Source of the DNA: Streptomyces cynarae
Lineage (GTDB): Bacteria > Actinomycetota > Actinomycetes > Streptomycetales > Streptomycetaceae
Length of the DNA stretch: 64,000 nt
Assembly (NCBI RefSeq): GCF_025642135.1
Contig: NZ_CP106793.1
Location: forward strand, 7,284,001-7,348,000
Reading direction: 5' to 3'
Positions 15,822 through 25,284 of this stretch are shown one piece after another; the stretch's first letter is position 1; every line of letters starts with the position of its first letter. The notes under the pieces were generated by a model. That model made no database searches, had not been told where the DNA came from, and saw only the letters and a list, made by a program, of their open reading frames with translations. The position numbers and the translations under genes are program-made.

Positions 15822-18704
15822 GTGGGTTCTCCCTCCCTGCCCGCCGCCCGGCTTCCGTTCCGCGACCCGGCGCTGCCGATCGACAAGCGCGTCGACGACC
15901 TGCTCGGCCGGCTCACGCTCGACGAGCGGATCGCGCTGCTGCACCAGTACGCGCCGGCCGTCGAGCGCCTCGGCATCGCCGCGTTCCGCACCGGCACGGA
16001 GGCGCTGCACGGCGTGTCCTGGCTCGGCGAGGCGACGGTCTTCCCGCAGGCCGTGGGACTGGGCGCGACCTGGGACGAGGACCTGGTCCACCAGGTCGCC
16101 GAGGCCGTCTCCACCGAACTGCGCGCCTTCCACCACCACCGCCCGACGGCGAACGGCATCGGCACCAACAGCCTCCAGGCCTGGGCCCCCGTGGTGAACC
16201 TGCTGCGCGACCCGCGATGGGGGCGCAACGAGGAGGGCTACTCCGAGGACCCGGTACACACCGCGCGGCTGGGCACGGCCTACTGCGCGGGCCTGGCCGG
16301 CGGCCACCCCACCTACCTGCGCGCGGCCGCGGTGCTCAAGCACTTCCTCGCCTACAACAACGAGGACGACCGCTGCGTCACCTCCTCCGGCCTGCGCCCC
16401 CGCGTCCTGCAGGAGTACGACCTGGCCGCCTTCCGGCCCGTCGTCGCCTCGGGCGCGGCGACCGGCGCGATGGCCGCCTACAACCTGGTCAACGGCCGTC
16501 CCTGCCACGTCAGCCCGCTCATCGAGACCGAACTGCGCAGCTGGGCCCTGTCCACCGGACATGAGCTGTTCGTCGTCAGCGACGCCGAGGCGCCGTCCAA
16601 CCTGGTCGATCAGGAGCACTACTTCGACGACCACGCCTCGGGCCACGCCGCGGCACTGAAAGCCGGCATCGACAGTTTCACCGACCAGAACGAGGACAGC
16701 GCGACCGTGATCGGGCGACTGCGCGAGGCTCTGGAGCGCGGCCTGATCGACGAGGCGGACATCGACCGCGCGGTACGGCGCCAGCTGCAACTCCGCTTCC
16801 GGCTCGGCGAGTTCGACGCGGACCTCGACCCGTACACCGGCATCGGTCCGGAGGTGATCGACTGCGCCGAGCACCGCGCCCTCGCCCTGCGCGCCGCGAC
16901 CGACTCGGTGGTGCTGCTCAGGAACGACGGCCTGCTGCCCCTCGAGGCGGACCGCGCACCGCGGATCGCCGTCATCGGCCCGCTCGCCGACGTCCTGTAC
17001 GAGGACTGGTACAGCGGCACCCTGCCCTACCAGGTCGGCATCGCCTCCGGGCTGCGCGCGGCGCTCGGTGAAGGCGGCGGCGACGTCGTCACCGTGGAGG
17101 GCGCCGACCGGATCGCGCTGCGTTCCCGCACCACGGGCGACCCGTTGGGCGGGACCGCGTTCGACGTCTCCGAGTGGGGAAACGGTGTCCTGACCCTGCG
17201 CGACACCGCAACCGGCCGCTACCTCACGCGCAAGGACGACGACTCGCTCGTCGCGGACCACGAGGTCATCAAGACCTGGTTCATCAACGAGACTTTCTTC
17301 CTGGAGCCCGATCCGGCCGGCGACGCCGACATCGTGCTTCTGCGCAACGTCTTCACCGGCCGGTACGCGGCCGTCGATCCCGCCGACGGCCGCGTCCGCG
17401 TCACCGCCGAGACCCCGCAGGCCGCCGAACGCTGGCAGCGGGAGCTGCTGCGGGACGGCGCGGCCGAGGCCCAGGCCGTCGCCGAGGCGGCCGACGTGGC
17501 GGTCGTCGTCCTCGGCAACCACCCGCTCATCAACGGCCGCGAGACCGAGGACCGTTCGGGCACCGCACTGCCCGAGACCCAGGAGGCGCTGCTGCGCGCG
17601 GTCGCCGCGGTCCGCCCGGAGACGGCGCTGGTCGTCATGAGCAGTTACCCCTACGCCCTCGACTGGGCCGACGAGCACCTGCCCGCCGTGGTGTGGACGT
17701 CCCACGGCGGGCAGGAGACAGGCCGGGCACTGGCCGCCGTACTGCTCGGCGAGGCCGACCCCGCGGGCCGGCTGCCGCAGACCTGGTACCGGGGCGACGA
17801 CGAGCTCCCGCACCCCCTCGACTACGACGTCATCAAGGCGGGCTGGACCTACCAGTACCACCGCACGGCACCCCTGTACCCGTTCGGCCACGGCCTGTCC
17901 TACACCGACTTCGCCCACGACGACCTGCGGCTGTCCACGGCGACGATGGCGCAGGACGGCACGCTCGACGTCACGGTGACGCTCTCCAACACCGGAATGC
18001 GGTCCGGAAGCGAGGTGGTCCAGCTGTACGTCCGTGCCCTGGACGCCCGCTATGAGGCACCCCGGCTGAAGCTCGCCGACTTCCGCAAGGTGCGGCTCGA
18101 AGCAGGCGAGAACCGGCAGCTGGCCTTCCGGCTGCCCGCCGAACAGCTCGCTCACTGGGACGTCGCCACACGAACCTTCACCGTGGACCCCGGCGCCTAC
18201 GAGGTCCTCGTCGCCCGTTCCGCGGAACACGTCACCCTCACCGCACCGTTGACGGTGACGGGCGCGCCACCCGCGCCCCGCGCGCTCGTCGACCGGCGCA
18301 CCCTGGCCGTCGACTTCGACGACTACACGGACGTCACCCTCGTCGACGCCACCCGCACCGCCGGCGACGCGGTCACGCCGGCCGATCCCGCACGCCCCGC
18401 GACCCTGCTGTTCCGCTCCGTCGACCTGTCCGGGGCCGCCCGCTTCCAGGCGGAGGTCGCGTGCGAGGACACCGGGCCGGGTGAAGCACGCCTTGAGGTC
18501 CGGGCCGGCGACCGGCTTCTGACGGAGATCGCCGTACCGGTCACGGGCAGCCGCTACACGTGGACCACGGCAACCGCCGACACCGCGGCCCCCGGCGACG
18601 GTGTCCACGACCTGCGGCTGACCCTGCACGGCGCCTTCCGCCTCGCCTCCTTCCGCTTCGACTCGCCCGCCGACGACCCGCACGTCGAGGCCGGAGCCCT
18701 CTGA
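15822..18704 (+). CDS. GH3 beta-glucosidase with fascin-like insert and CBM6-like tail
   Basis: A 960-residue enzyme from GTG 15822, preceded by AGGGG at 8 nt. The GH3 N-terminal barrel (about 10-340) contains TEALHGVSW, RDPRWGRNEEGYSEDP, KHFLAYNNE and nucleophile Asp254 in FVVSDAEA. The alpha/beta sandwich resumes at TDSVVLLRNDGLLPL. Between about 455 and 540 is an inserted module with VLTLRDTATGRYLTRKDD and VLLRNVFTGRYAAV, which resembles a fascin-like beta-trefoil lobe. The ETEDRSG and SYPYAL segments and an FnIII domain (GSEVVQLYVR) follow. The last ~130 residues resemble CBM6. There is no signal peptide, so it likely hydrolyses imported oligosaccharides. It starts a two-gene operon with GH31 under a LacI-type operator. 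Confidence 0.92.
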   Translation: MGSPSLPAARLPFRDPALPIDKRVDDLLGRLTLDERIALLHQYAPAVERLGIAAFRTGTEALHGVSWLGEATVFPQAVGLGATWDEDLVHQVAEAVSTELRAFHHHRPTANGIGTNSLQAWAPVVNLLRDPRWGRNEEGYSEDPVHTARLGTAYCAGLAGGHPTYLRAAAVLKHFLAYNNEDDRCVTSSGLRPRVLQEYDLAAFRPVVASGAATGAMAAYNLVNGRPCHVSPLIETELRSWALSTGHELFVVSDAEAPSNLVDQEHYFDDHASGHAAALKAGIDSFTDQNEDSATVIGRLREALERGLIDEADIDRAVRRQLQLRFRLGEFDADLDPYTGIGPEVIDCAEHRALALRAATDSVVLLRNDGLLPLEADRAPRIAVIGPLADVLYEDWYSGTLPYQVGIASGLRAALGEGGGDVVTVEGADRIALRSRTTGDPLGGTAFDVSEWGNGVLTLRDTATGRYLTRKDDDSLVADHEVIKTWFINETFFLEPDPAGDADIVLLRNVFTGRYAAVDPADGRVRVTAETPQAAERWQRELLRDGAAEAQAVAEAADVAVVVLGNHPLINGRETEDRSGTALPETQEALLRAVAAVRPETALVVMSSYPYALDWADEHLPAVVWTSHGGQETGRALAAVLLGEADPAGRLPQTWYRGDDELPHPLDYDVIKAGWTYQYHRTAPLYPFGHGLSYTDFAHDDLRLSTATMAQDGTLDVTVTLSNTGMRSGSEVVQLYVRALDARYEAPRLKLADFRKVRLEAGENRQLAFRLPAEQLAHWDVATRTFTVDPGAYEVLVARSAEHVTLTAPLTVTGAPPAPRALVDRRTLAVDFDDYTDVTLVDATRTAGDAVTPADPARPATLLFRSVDLSGAARFQAEVACEDTGPGEARLEVRAGDRLLTEIAVPVTGSRYTWTTATADTAAPGDGVHDLRLTLHGAFRLASFRFDSPADDPHVEAGAL

Positions 18705-18751
18705 GAGACCCAGGACCGAACCGCATGCCTCATCGGAAGGACCGCGCGCCC

Positions 18752-20752
18752 ATGTACCAGCACGTCGAAGCCGGGATCGAGCGCCGCACCCAGGGGGAGG
18801 TGCTGCGCGTCGAACCCTGGGGCCTGCACGCGGTCCGGGTACGCGCGGCGGCCGACACCATCGACGACGGGCCGAGCTGGGCGCTCGACCTGCCGGTGCC
18901 GGGCGCGGGGAAGGCCGAGGCGCACGTCCGCGAGGACGGTACAGCCCGCCTGGTCAACGGACGCATCACCGTAGAGGCCGACGGGCACGGGCGACTGCGC
19001 TTCCTGCGTACCGGGGAGGGGCACGAGGCCCGCGAACTGCTGGCCGAGAAGCGGCCGTACCACGGCTGTCCCGGCCCCCGCGTCCACACCCCGCGCGGCG
19101 ACGGCACCTACACCGCCGAGCAGACCTTCGAAGGCTACGACGGCGAGCGCATCCACGGCCTGGGCCAGCAGCCGCACGGCAGCCTGGACCACAAGGGCCG
19201 CGTCATCGACCTGGTCCAGCGCAACACCGTCGTCTCGATCCCCTTCCTGCACTCCTCCCGTGGCTACGGACTGCTGTGGAACAATCCCGCCACCGGCCGC
19301 GTCGAACTCGCCGCGGACGCCACCCGCTGGGTCGCCGAGCAGACCCGCCAGGTCGACTACTGGATCGTCGCGGGCGACACACCCGCCGAGATCATGGCCG
19401 CCTACGCCGACGCCACCGGCCACCCACCCCTGCTGCCCGACTGGGCGAGCGGCTTCTGGCAGTCCAAGCTGCGCTACCGCACGCAGGACGAACTCCTCGG
19501 CGTCGCCCGCGAACACCACCGCCGTGGCCTGCCGCTGTCCGTCATCGTCTGCGACTTCTTCCACTGGACACGCATGGGCGACTGGTCCTTCGACCCCGAG
19601 GACTGGCCCGACCCCGCTGCCATGACCAAGGAGCTGGACTCCCTCGGCGTACGGCTCGTCGTGTCCGTCTGGCCCACCCTGCAGGACGACAGCGCCAACT
19701 ACGAGGCCCTGCGCGCCTGCGGCGGCCTGGTCCGCGACAGCCACGGCGGCCTGCTGCGCCACCACTGGCCGGCGCGCGGCGGTGACCAGCGCTACCTGCC
19801 GATGGCGTACTACGATGCGACGCACCCCCGCGCCCGGCAACTGCTGTGGGAGCAACTCCGCGCCAACTACGCACAACTGGGCGTCTCCGCCTTCTGGTTC
19901 GACGCCTGCGAACCCGACCTGCCGCCGAGCCTCGCGCCGCGAGCCGTCTACCACGCCGGACCGGGTCCGCAGGTCGGCAACGCATACGGCCACGAGCATG
20001 CGCGCACCGTCGCCGACGGACTGCGCGCAACCGGCGACGACCGGCCGCTGAGCCTGATCCGCTCGGCCTGGGCCGGCAGCCAGCGCCACGGAGTCGCGCT
20101 GTGGTCCGGGGACATCCTGCCCACCTTCGACTCCCTGGCCGCCCAGGTCCGCACGGGTCTCAACGTCGCCATGAGCGGCATCCCCTGGTGGCACACCGAC
20201 ATCGGCGGCTTCCTGGGCGGCAACCCGGACGACCCGGGGTACCGGGAACTGCTCATCCGCTGGTTCCAGTACGGCACGTTCAGCCCGGTCATGCGCCTGC
20301 ACGGCGACCGCGAACCGAACCAGCCCTTCAGCGCGCGGATGAGCGGCGGCCCCAACGAGGTCTGGTCGTACGGCGAGCAGGCCTACCCGGTCCTGCGTGA
20401 CCACCTCCTGCTGCGCGAACGCCTGCGCCCCTACCTCCATGGGCTCGCCGAGACCGCCCACCGCACCGGTGCCCCGCCCATGCGCCCGCTGTTCTTCGAC
20501 TTCCCCGACGACGAGACCGCCTGGGACGTCGACGACCAGTACATGCTCGGCCCCGACCTGCTCGTCGCACCGGTGATCGAGGCGGGCGCCCGCGAGCGGA
20601 CCGTCCATCTGCCGCACGGGGCCCGCTGGATCGACACCGCGACCGGGACGGAACACGAGGGCGGCAAGACGCTGCCCGTCGCCGCTCCGCTGGAGCGCAT
20701 ACCCGTCTTCGTCCGCGCCGGGTCACGTCTTGCCGGGACGCAGGTGTACTGA
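18752..20752 (+). CDS. GH31 alpha-xylosidase-type glycosidase
   Basis: A 666-residue cytoplasmic GH31 enzyme, 47 bp downstream of GH3. ATG 18752 is chosen because GGAAGGA lies about 11 nt upstream and the protein begins with a normal N-terminal beta-sandwich (MYQHVEAGIERRTQGEVLRV). The barrel starts near DWASGFWQSKLRYRTQDELL; nucleophile Asp384 is in FWFDACEPDL and acid/base Asp454 in WSGDILPTFDSL. The sequence SAFWFDACEP, with D..EP after the nucleophile, resembles alpha-xylosidases more than alpha-glucosidases (which have D-M-N-E). The C-terminal half has the usual GIPWWHTDIGGF and RLHGDREPNQP. With GH3 it would take xyloglucan oligosaccharides apart stepwise from the non-reducing end. Confidence 0.92.
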   Translation: MYQHVEAGIERRTQGEVLRVEPWGLHAVRVRAAADTIDDGPSWALDLPVPGAGKAEAHVREDGTARLVNGRITVEADGHGRLRFLRTGEGHEARELLAEKRPYHGCPGPRVHTPRGDGTYTAEQTFEGYDGERIHGLGQQPHGSLDHKGRVIDLVQRNTVVSIPFLHSSRGYGLLWNNPATGRVELAADATRWVAEQTRQVDYWIVAGDTPAEIMAAYADATGHPPLLPDWASGFWQSKLRYRTQDELLGVAREHHRRGLPLSVIVCDFFHWTRMGDWSFDPEDWPDPAAMTKELDSLGVRLVVSVWPTLQDDSANYEALRACGGLVRDSHGGLLRHHWPARGGDQRYLPMAYYDATHPRARQLLWEQLRANYAQLGVSAFWFDACEPDLPPSLAPRAVYHAGPGPQVGNAYGHEHARTVADGLRATGDDRPLSLIRSAWAGSQRHGVALWSGDILPTFDSLAAQVRTGLNVAMSGIPWWHTDIGGFLGGNPDDPGYRELLIRWFQYGTFSPVMRLHGDREPNQPFSARMSGGPNEVWSYGEQAYPVLRDHLLLRERLRPYLHGLAETAHRTGAPPMRPLFFDFPDDETAWDVDDQYMLGPDLLVAPVIEAGARERTVHLPHGARWIDTATGTEHEGGKTLPVAAPLERIPVFVRAGSRLAGTQVY

Positions 20753-20810
20753 CGTGTGCGCCGACGTGAGGAGTCCCGGAACCCGGCCTTCAAAGCCAGT
20801 TGCAATCAAA

Positions 20811-20825
20811 ATGAGTACTACTCAT
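20811..20825. promoter_or_regulatory. GntR-type operator, copy A
   Basis: ATGAGTACTACTCAT is a perfect 7-1-7 inverted repeat in the 358-bp gap before the first beta-helix gene. The same 15-bp pattern occurs at 21063-21077 and 42433-42447. Confidence 0.6.
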
Positions 20826-21037
20826 CTCCGGGTCGTGTGTGCCGATCTGGGATGCTGCCGTTGCGTGCGACGTGTGCGTGAGCGGTCGGGGTGCAATACG
20901 TTCAAATCGGTCTCCGTCATCCAAGGCGGCGTCTCTACCTGCTGATGTCTCTTGGAGTGGGCGGAGGCGCAGTTCCCTCCGTGGTGGCAGCCTGTTCTCC
21001 GTGTTGCGTCAGGAAAAATATTGCGCTGCCCATCGTC

Positions 21038-21066
21038 TTGACACCGTCGCGCCCCTGCCTCGATAA
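21038..21066 (+). promoter_or_regulatory. Promoter of the first GH141-like gene
   Basis: TTGACA at 21038-21043 is followed after exactly 17 bp by CGATAA at 21061-21066, a good housekeeping -35/-10 pair for Streptomyces. The -10 overlaps operator copy B, which implies repression by steric block. Confidence 0.6.
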
Positions 21067-21077
21067 ATACAACTCAT
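21063..21077. promoter_or_regulatory. GntR-type operator, copy B
   Basis: ATAAATACAACTCAT matches copy A in 12 of 15 positions, keeps the right half-site ACTCAT and overlaps the -10 element at 21061-21066. Its start is about 48 bp upstream of the coding start. Confidence 0.55.
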
Positions 21078-21110
21078 AATACAGCGGGGCTCCATGGAGG
21101 GACGCCACAT

Positions 21111-23804
21111 ATGAGACCCCTACGCATCGGCGCGGGGCTGAGGGCGGCATTCGCGGCGGTGGTCGTCGTCTGCGCGACCGTGCTGCCCGCCCAGACCGCC
21201 AACGCGGCTACGACGAACTTCTACGTCGACCCCGTCAACGGCAGTGACAGCAACTCGGGTACCAGCACCGCCGCGGCCTTCAAGACGATCCAGGCGGCCC
21301 AGGCCGCGGTCCGCGCCATCGACACGAACATGTCCGACGACATCGTGGTGAACCTGCGCGGAGGCACCTACACCCTCGCCGGCCCGATCACGTTCGGCAC
21401 CGGCGACTCCGGAACCAACGGCCACAACGTGGTCTACCAGGCGTACAACGGCGAGACGCCCGTCGTGACCAGCGGCAGGACCATCAGCGGTTGGACCGCC
21501 GTCGGCAACGGCGAGTACCAGGCGCCGGTGGGCACCTTCAACTTCCGGCAGATGTACGTCAACGGGGTGCGCGCCACCCGTGCCCGCTACCCCGACCTCG
21601 GGTCGGACTTCCAGCTGCAGGGCAGCGACAAGACCAACCAGCTGCTGAAGGTTCTCAGCTCGCAGATCTCCAACTGGGGCAACTTCAGCCAGGTCGAGAT
21701 GAACCTGGAACTGCAGTGGGCTGAGAGCTACCTGCGCCTGAAGTCGTACACCACCTCGGGCAGCACGGCCAACGTCTCGATCCAGAACCACGAAGCGGGC
21801 ATCCTGTTCCCGCGCCCGTACCCGATCCTGGCCAACGGATCGCCCTTCCACTTCGAGAACGCCCACGAGTTCCTCAACGAACCGGGCGAGTTCTACGTCG
21901 ACACCACCGCCCAGAAGGTGTACTACAAGCCCCGCTCCGGGGAGGACATGTCGACGGCCCTCGTGCAGGCCCCGACCCTCCGGACACTCTTCGACGTCCA
22001 GGGCACCAGCCTCGACAGCCCGGCTCACAACCTGCGGTTCTCCGGCATCACCTTCGCCCAGACCACCTGGATGGAAGCGACCGACAACGGCCTGCTCAAC
22101 GCCCAGGGCGGCAATTACAACATCTCCGCCGACGCGAACAACAACCAGTACGTCAACCGTCCTCCCGCCGGCGTCTACGTCGCCGACGCCGACAGCGTCT
22201 CGTTCACCGGCAACACCTTCACCCAGATGGGCGCGACTGCTCTCGACCTGCACCACGGGGTCCACAACAGCAGCGTGACCGGCAACCTCATCCACGACGT
22301 CTCGGGCAACGGGATCATGGTGGGCAAGTTCTCCGACCCCACCGTGGAGATGCACACCATCTACAACCCTCCGACCTCCCCGGCCGGCGAGGACCCCCGG
22401 GAGGTCGTCAAGGGCGTCACGGTCACCGACAACCTGATCACCCGGATCGGTGAGGACTACCTGGGCACGGCCGGCATCAACGCGGGCTTCGTCAACGGCA
22501 CCACGATCAACCACAACGACATCACCGACGCCCCATGGGCCGGCATCTCCCTGGGATGGGGCTGGGAGTCCGCGGCCAACGCCGAGGGCAACAACACCAT
22601 CAGCTACAACCGGATCGGCAATGTGCTGAACCGGCTGTGCGACACCGCCGGCATCTACCACCTGTCGAACGACCCGGGCACGGTGATCGGCAACAACTAC
22701 ATCCACGACGTCACGCGGGGCCCCGCGGCGTGCGGTTCGGCGGTGGCCGGCATCTACCTGGACGAGGGGTCGGACGACCTGACGGTCTCGAACAACGTCC
22801 TGTCGCACACCGACGGCTTCATCAACCAGAACCGCAACGGATCCAGCGTCACCCTGTCCGGCAACTCCACGACCGGCACCTCGGTCATGGAAGCCTCGGG
22901 CCTCGAGCCCGCATACCAGGGGCTGGCGGCGAAGCTCAACCTCGCCTACGGCAAGCCTGCCTCCGCCTCCTCCGTCACCGGCTCCAGCTGGACCCCGGAC
23001 AAGGCCGACGACAACAACGCCTCGACCGGCTGGTCGCCCACCGGCACCGACTCCTCGGCGTGGTGGCAGGTCGACCTTGGACAGGCGTACGAGCTGGGGC
23101 AGTACTCCTTCACCACCCGCCAGGACATCGACCAGCCCGAGACACGCAGCAACTTCGAGATACGGGCCTCCAACGACCCCACGTTCGCCACCTACAGCGT
23201 GGTGGGACGCCAGGGCGCCACGACCCTGCCGCTCGGTTCCACGCTCACGGGGAACATCGACGTACGTCAGAGGTTCCGGTACATCCGGGTGGCCAAGACC
23301 GACGGCGCCTACTTCTTCATCGCCGACTTCAGCGTGCAGCAGGCGAACGGTGCACTGGAGGACTCGGTCGGCACGCCGAACGTCAACCCGTCGACGTACT
23401 ACACGCTCAAGAACGTCAACAGCGGCCAGCTGGCCGACGTGTACCAAGGCCAGACCACCGACGGCGCATCCGTCATCCAGTGGCCGAGCAACAGCGGCGC
23501 CAACCAGCAGTGGAACATCGTGCAGGTCACCGGCCAGCTCTACAAGATCGTCAATCGGAACAGCGGCAAGGTCCTCGACGTGCCCAACGGGAATCACAGG
23601 AGGGGAACGGCGCTGGACCAGTGGACCTGGAACGGCGGCAACAACCAGCTCTGGTACTTCGAACCGGCCGGCAGCGGGTGGGTCATCCGCAACTTCGAGA
23701 CCGGGCAGGTCATGGAGGTCGGCGGCAACTCGACGACCAGCGGTGCCGCCATCGACGAGTGGATGGCGCTGAACCAGCCCAACCAGACGTGGACGATCCA
23801 GTGA
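21111..23804 (+). CDS. Secreted right-handed beta-helix (GH141-like) protein with F5/8 CBM and ricin domain
   Basis: An 897-residue secreted protein; ATG 21111 follows GGAGGGA. The signal peptide ends near residue 32 (AQTANA). The N-terminal FYVDPVNGSDSNSGTS and TIQAAQAAVRA, then VVNLRGGTYTL and many N-N/G-I-x turns (DNLITRIG, HNDITDAPWAGISLGWGW) define a parallel beta-helix to about 610. This layout is that of GH141, whose studied member is an alpha-L-fucosidase acting on pectin; xylanase activity is also known in the family. An F5/8C module (about 610-745) and a ricin trefoil (762-897, with NQQWNI, NQLWYF and NQTWTI) follow. Promoter and two operators lie upstream. Its control by the same motif as the sugar operon suggests it releases the sugar that operon uses. 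Confidence 0.85.
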   Translation: MRPLRIGAGLRAAFAAVVVVCATVLPAQTANAATTNFYVDPVNGSDSNSGTSTAAAFKTIQAAQAAVRAIDTNMSDDIVVNLRGGTYTLAGPITFGTGDSGTNGHNVVYQAYNGETPVVTSGRTISGWTAVGNGEYQAPVGTFNFRQMYVNGVRATRARYPDLGSDFQLQGSDKTNQLLKVLSSQISNWGNFSQVEMNLELQWAESYLRLKSYTTSGSTANVSIQNHEAGILFPRPYPILANGSPFHFENAHEFLNEPGEFYVDTTAQKVYYKPRSGEDMSTALVQAPTLRTLFDVQGTSLDSPAHNLRFSGITFAQTTWMEATDNGLLNAQGGNYNISADANNNQYVNRPPAGVYVADADSVSFTGNTFTQMGATALDLHHGVHNSSVTGNLIHDVSGNGIMVGKFSDPTVEMHTIYNPPTSPAGEDPREVVKGVTVTDNLITRIGEDYLGTAGINAGFVNGTTINHNDITDAPWAGISLGWGWESAANAEGNNTISYNRIGNVLNRLCDTAGIYHLSNDPGTVIGNNYIHDVTRGPAACGSAVAGIYLDEGSDDLTVSNNVLSHTDGFINQNRNGSSVTLSGNSTTGTSVMEASGLEPAYQGLAAKLNLAYGKPASASSVTGSSWTPDKADDNNASTGWSPTGTDSSAWWQVDLGQAYELGQYSFTTRQDIDQPETRSNFEIRASNDPTFATYSVVGRQGATTLPLGSTLTGNIDVRQRFRYIRVAKTDGAYFFIADFSVQQANGALEDSVGTPNVNPSTYYTLKNVNSGQLADVYQGQTTDGASVIQWPSNSGANQQWNIVQVTGQLYKIVNRNSGKVLDVPNGNHRRGTALDQWTWNGGNNQLWYFEPAGSGWVIRNFETGQVMEVGGNSTTSGAAIDEWMALNQPNQTWTIQ

Positions 23805-23837
23805 CAAGGTGATCCGACAGGACGGAGGCAGCGGCCA

Positions 23838-23877
23838 GGCGGGCCGGTCCGGAGCAGACGCTCCGGACCGGCCCGCC
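23838..23877. terminator. Bidirectional terminator
   Basis: GGCGGGCCGGTCCGGAGC pairs perfectly with its complement across an AGAC loop, giving an 18-bp stem. It lies between the convergent beta-helix gene and the DctA-like gene, so it can end both transcripts. Confidence 0.85.
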
Positions 23878-23886
23878 CTTGCGACG

Positions 23887-25284
23887 TCAGCGTGCGGCGG
23901 GGACGGGGTCGCGGGTCGGTGCGGGTGTCTCCTTCGGACCGGTCTCGGCCGGCACCGCGGAAGGAGCGGGGGCAGGCGCGTAGGGAAGCTCGCCGCGCAG
24001 GACGGCCTTGGCGCGGTCCTCGTCGAGCTCGCCCTCCCAGCGGGCGACGGCCAGGGTGGCGACACCGTTGCCGACCAGACTGGTCAGGGCGCGGGCTTCG
24101 GACATGAACCGGTCGATGCCGAAGATCAGCGCGAGGGCGGCGACCGGGACGTGCGGGACGGCGCTGAGAGTGGCGGCCAGGGCGATGAAGCCGGAGCCGG
24201 TGACGCCTGCGGCGCCCTTGGAGGTGAGCAGCATGACGGCGAGCATGGTCAGCTGCTGGGTGAGGCTGAGGTCGATGCCTAGGGCCTGCGCGAGGAAGAC
24301 CGAGCCCATGGTCAGGTAGATGGCGGTGCCGTCGAGGTTGAATGAGTACCCGGCGGGCAGCGTGATGCCGACGACCGGTTTCGAGGCGCCCACGTGCTGG
24401 AGCTTGGCCATCATGCGCGGCAGGACGGGCTCGGTGGAGGAGGTGCCCAGGACGATCAGCAGCTCTTCCTTGATGTAGCGCAAGAAGGGCAGCAGCCGCA
24501 GTCCGTTCAGGCGCATCACGGTCCCGAGGACGACCAGGACGAAGAAGAGGGCGGTCAGCCAGAACGAGCCGACCAGCAGGCCCAGGTGGCGCAGGGTGCC
24601 CAGGCCGTACTTGCCGATGGTGAAGGCCATCGAGCCGAACGCGCCGACGGGGGCCAGCCGCATGACCCAGCGGATGAGCGTGAACAGGACCGTGGAGAAC
24701 TTCTCGATGCCCCGGGCGATGCCCAGGCCGGCCTCCCCGCCGGCGTGCAGGCCGAAGCCGAACAGTACCGACACCAGCAGCACCGGCAGGATCTCGTTGC
24801 CGGTCAGGGCGCTGACCAGGGTGGCCGGGATGATGGCGAGGAGGAACTCGGCGAAGCCCTCGTGGGCCGTGGTCGCCTCCGGCGGCAGGCCCTTGGTGGA
24901 CAGGGTCGAGAGGTCGATGTGCAGACCGCTGCCCGGCTTGACGACGTTGACGACGATCAGGCCGATCACCATGGCCACGGTGGTCAGCACCTCGAAGTAG
25001 ACCAGAGCCTTCAGGCTCACGCGGCCGACCGCGCGGGCGTTGCCCATGGAGGCGATGCCGTGGACGACCGTGCAGAAGATGATCGGCGCGATGAACATCT
25101 TCACCAGCCCGATGAAGCCGTCGCCGAGCGGCTTGAGGTCGGCGCCGACGGACGGCCACAGCCCGCCCACGGCGGCGCCGAGGAGGACGGCGATCAGGCA
25201 CTGGACGTAGAGGTGGGACAGCATCCGGCGGGTGCGGCCCGGTGGTGCGGTGACGGTACCCGGGGCGGCGTCGTTGCGGCTCAT
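23887..25284 (-). CDS. Dicarboxylate:cation symporter (DAACS family)
   Basis: A 465-residue membrane protein of the DctA/GltP family, which imports C4-dicarboxylates or acidic amino acids with Na+ or H+. The family marks are present: FIAPIIFCTVVHGIASMG, the serine-rich hairpin EELLIVLGTSSTEPVLPRMM, PAGYSFNLDGTAIYLTMG, LLTSKGAAGVTGSGFIALA and DRFMSEARALTSLVGNGVAT. The C-terminal ~30 residues are a proline/alanine-rich tail. ATG 25284 overlaps the PrpF-like stop by 4 bp, so the two are co-translated; this suggests the transported acid is the substrate of the PrpF-like isomerase. The transcript ends at the 18-bp hairpin at 23838. Confidence 0.93.
   Translation of the reverse strand: MSRNDAAPGTVTAPPGRTRRMLSHLYVQCLIAVLLGAAVGGLWPSVGADLKPLGDGFIGLVKMFIAPIIFCTVVHGIASMGNARAVGRVSLKALVYFEVLTTVAMVIGLIVVNVVKPGSGLHIDLSTLSTKGLPPEATTAHEGFAEFLLAIIPATLVSALTGNEILPVLLVSVLFGFGLHAGGEAGLGIARGIEKFSTVLFTLIRWVMRLAPVGAFGSMAFTIGKYGLGTLRHLGLLVGSFWLTALFFVLVVLGTVMRLNGLRLLPFLRYIKEELLIVLGTSSTEPVLPRMMAKLQHVGASKPVVGITLPAGYSFNLDGTAIYLTMGSVFLAQALGIDLSLTQQLTMLAVMLLTSKGAAGVTGSGFIALAATLSAVPHVPVAALALIFGIDRFMSEARALTSLVGNGVATLAVARWEGELDEDRAKAVLRGELPYAPAPAPSAVPAETGPKETPAPTRDPVPAAR

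Noticed and set aside
15807..18683. 958-codon minus-strand frame opposite GH3
   Set aside because: Antisense shadow; the plus strand has all GH3 catalytic motifs.
21120..24065. 981-codon minus-strand frame opposite the beta-helix gene
   Set aside because: It runs through the 18-bp terminator and has no recognisable motif.
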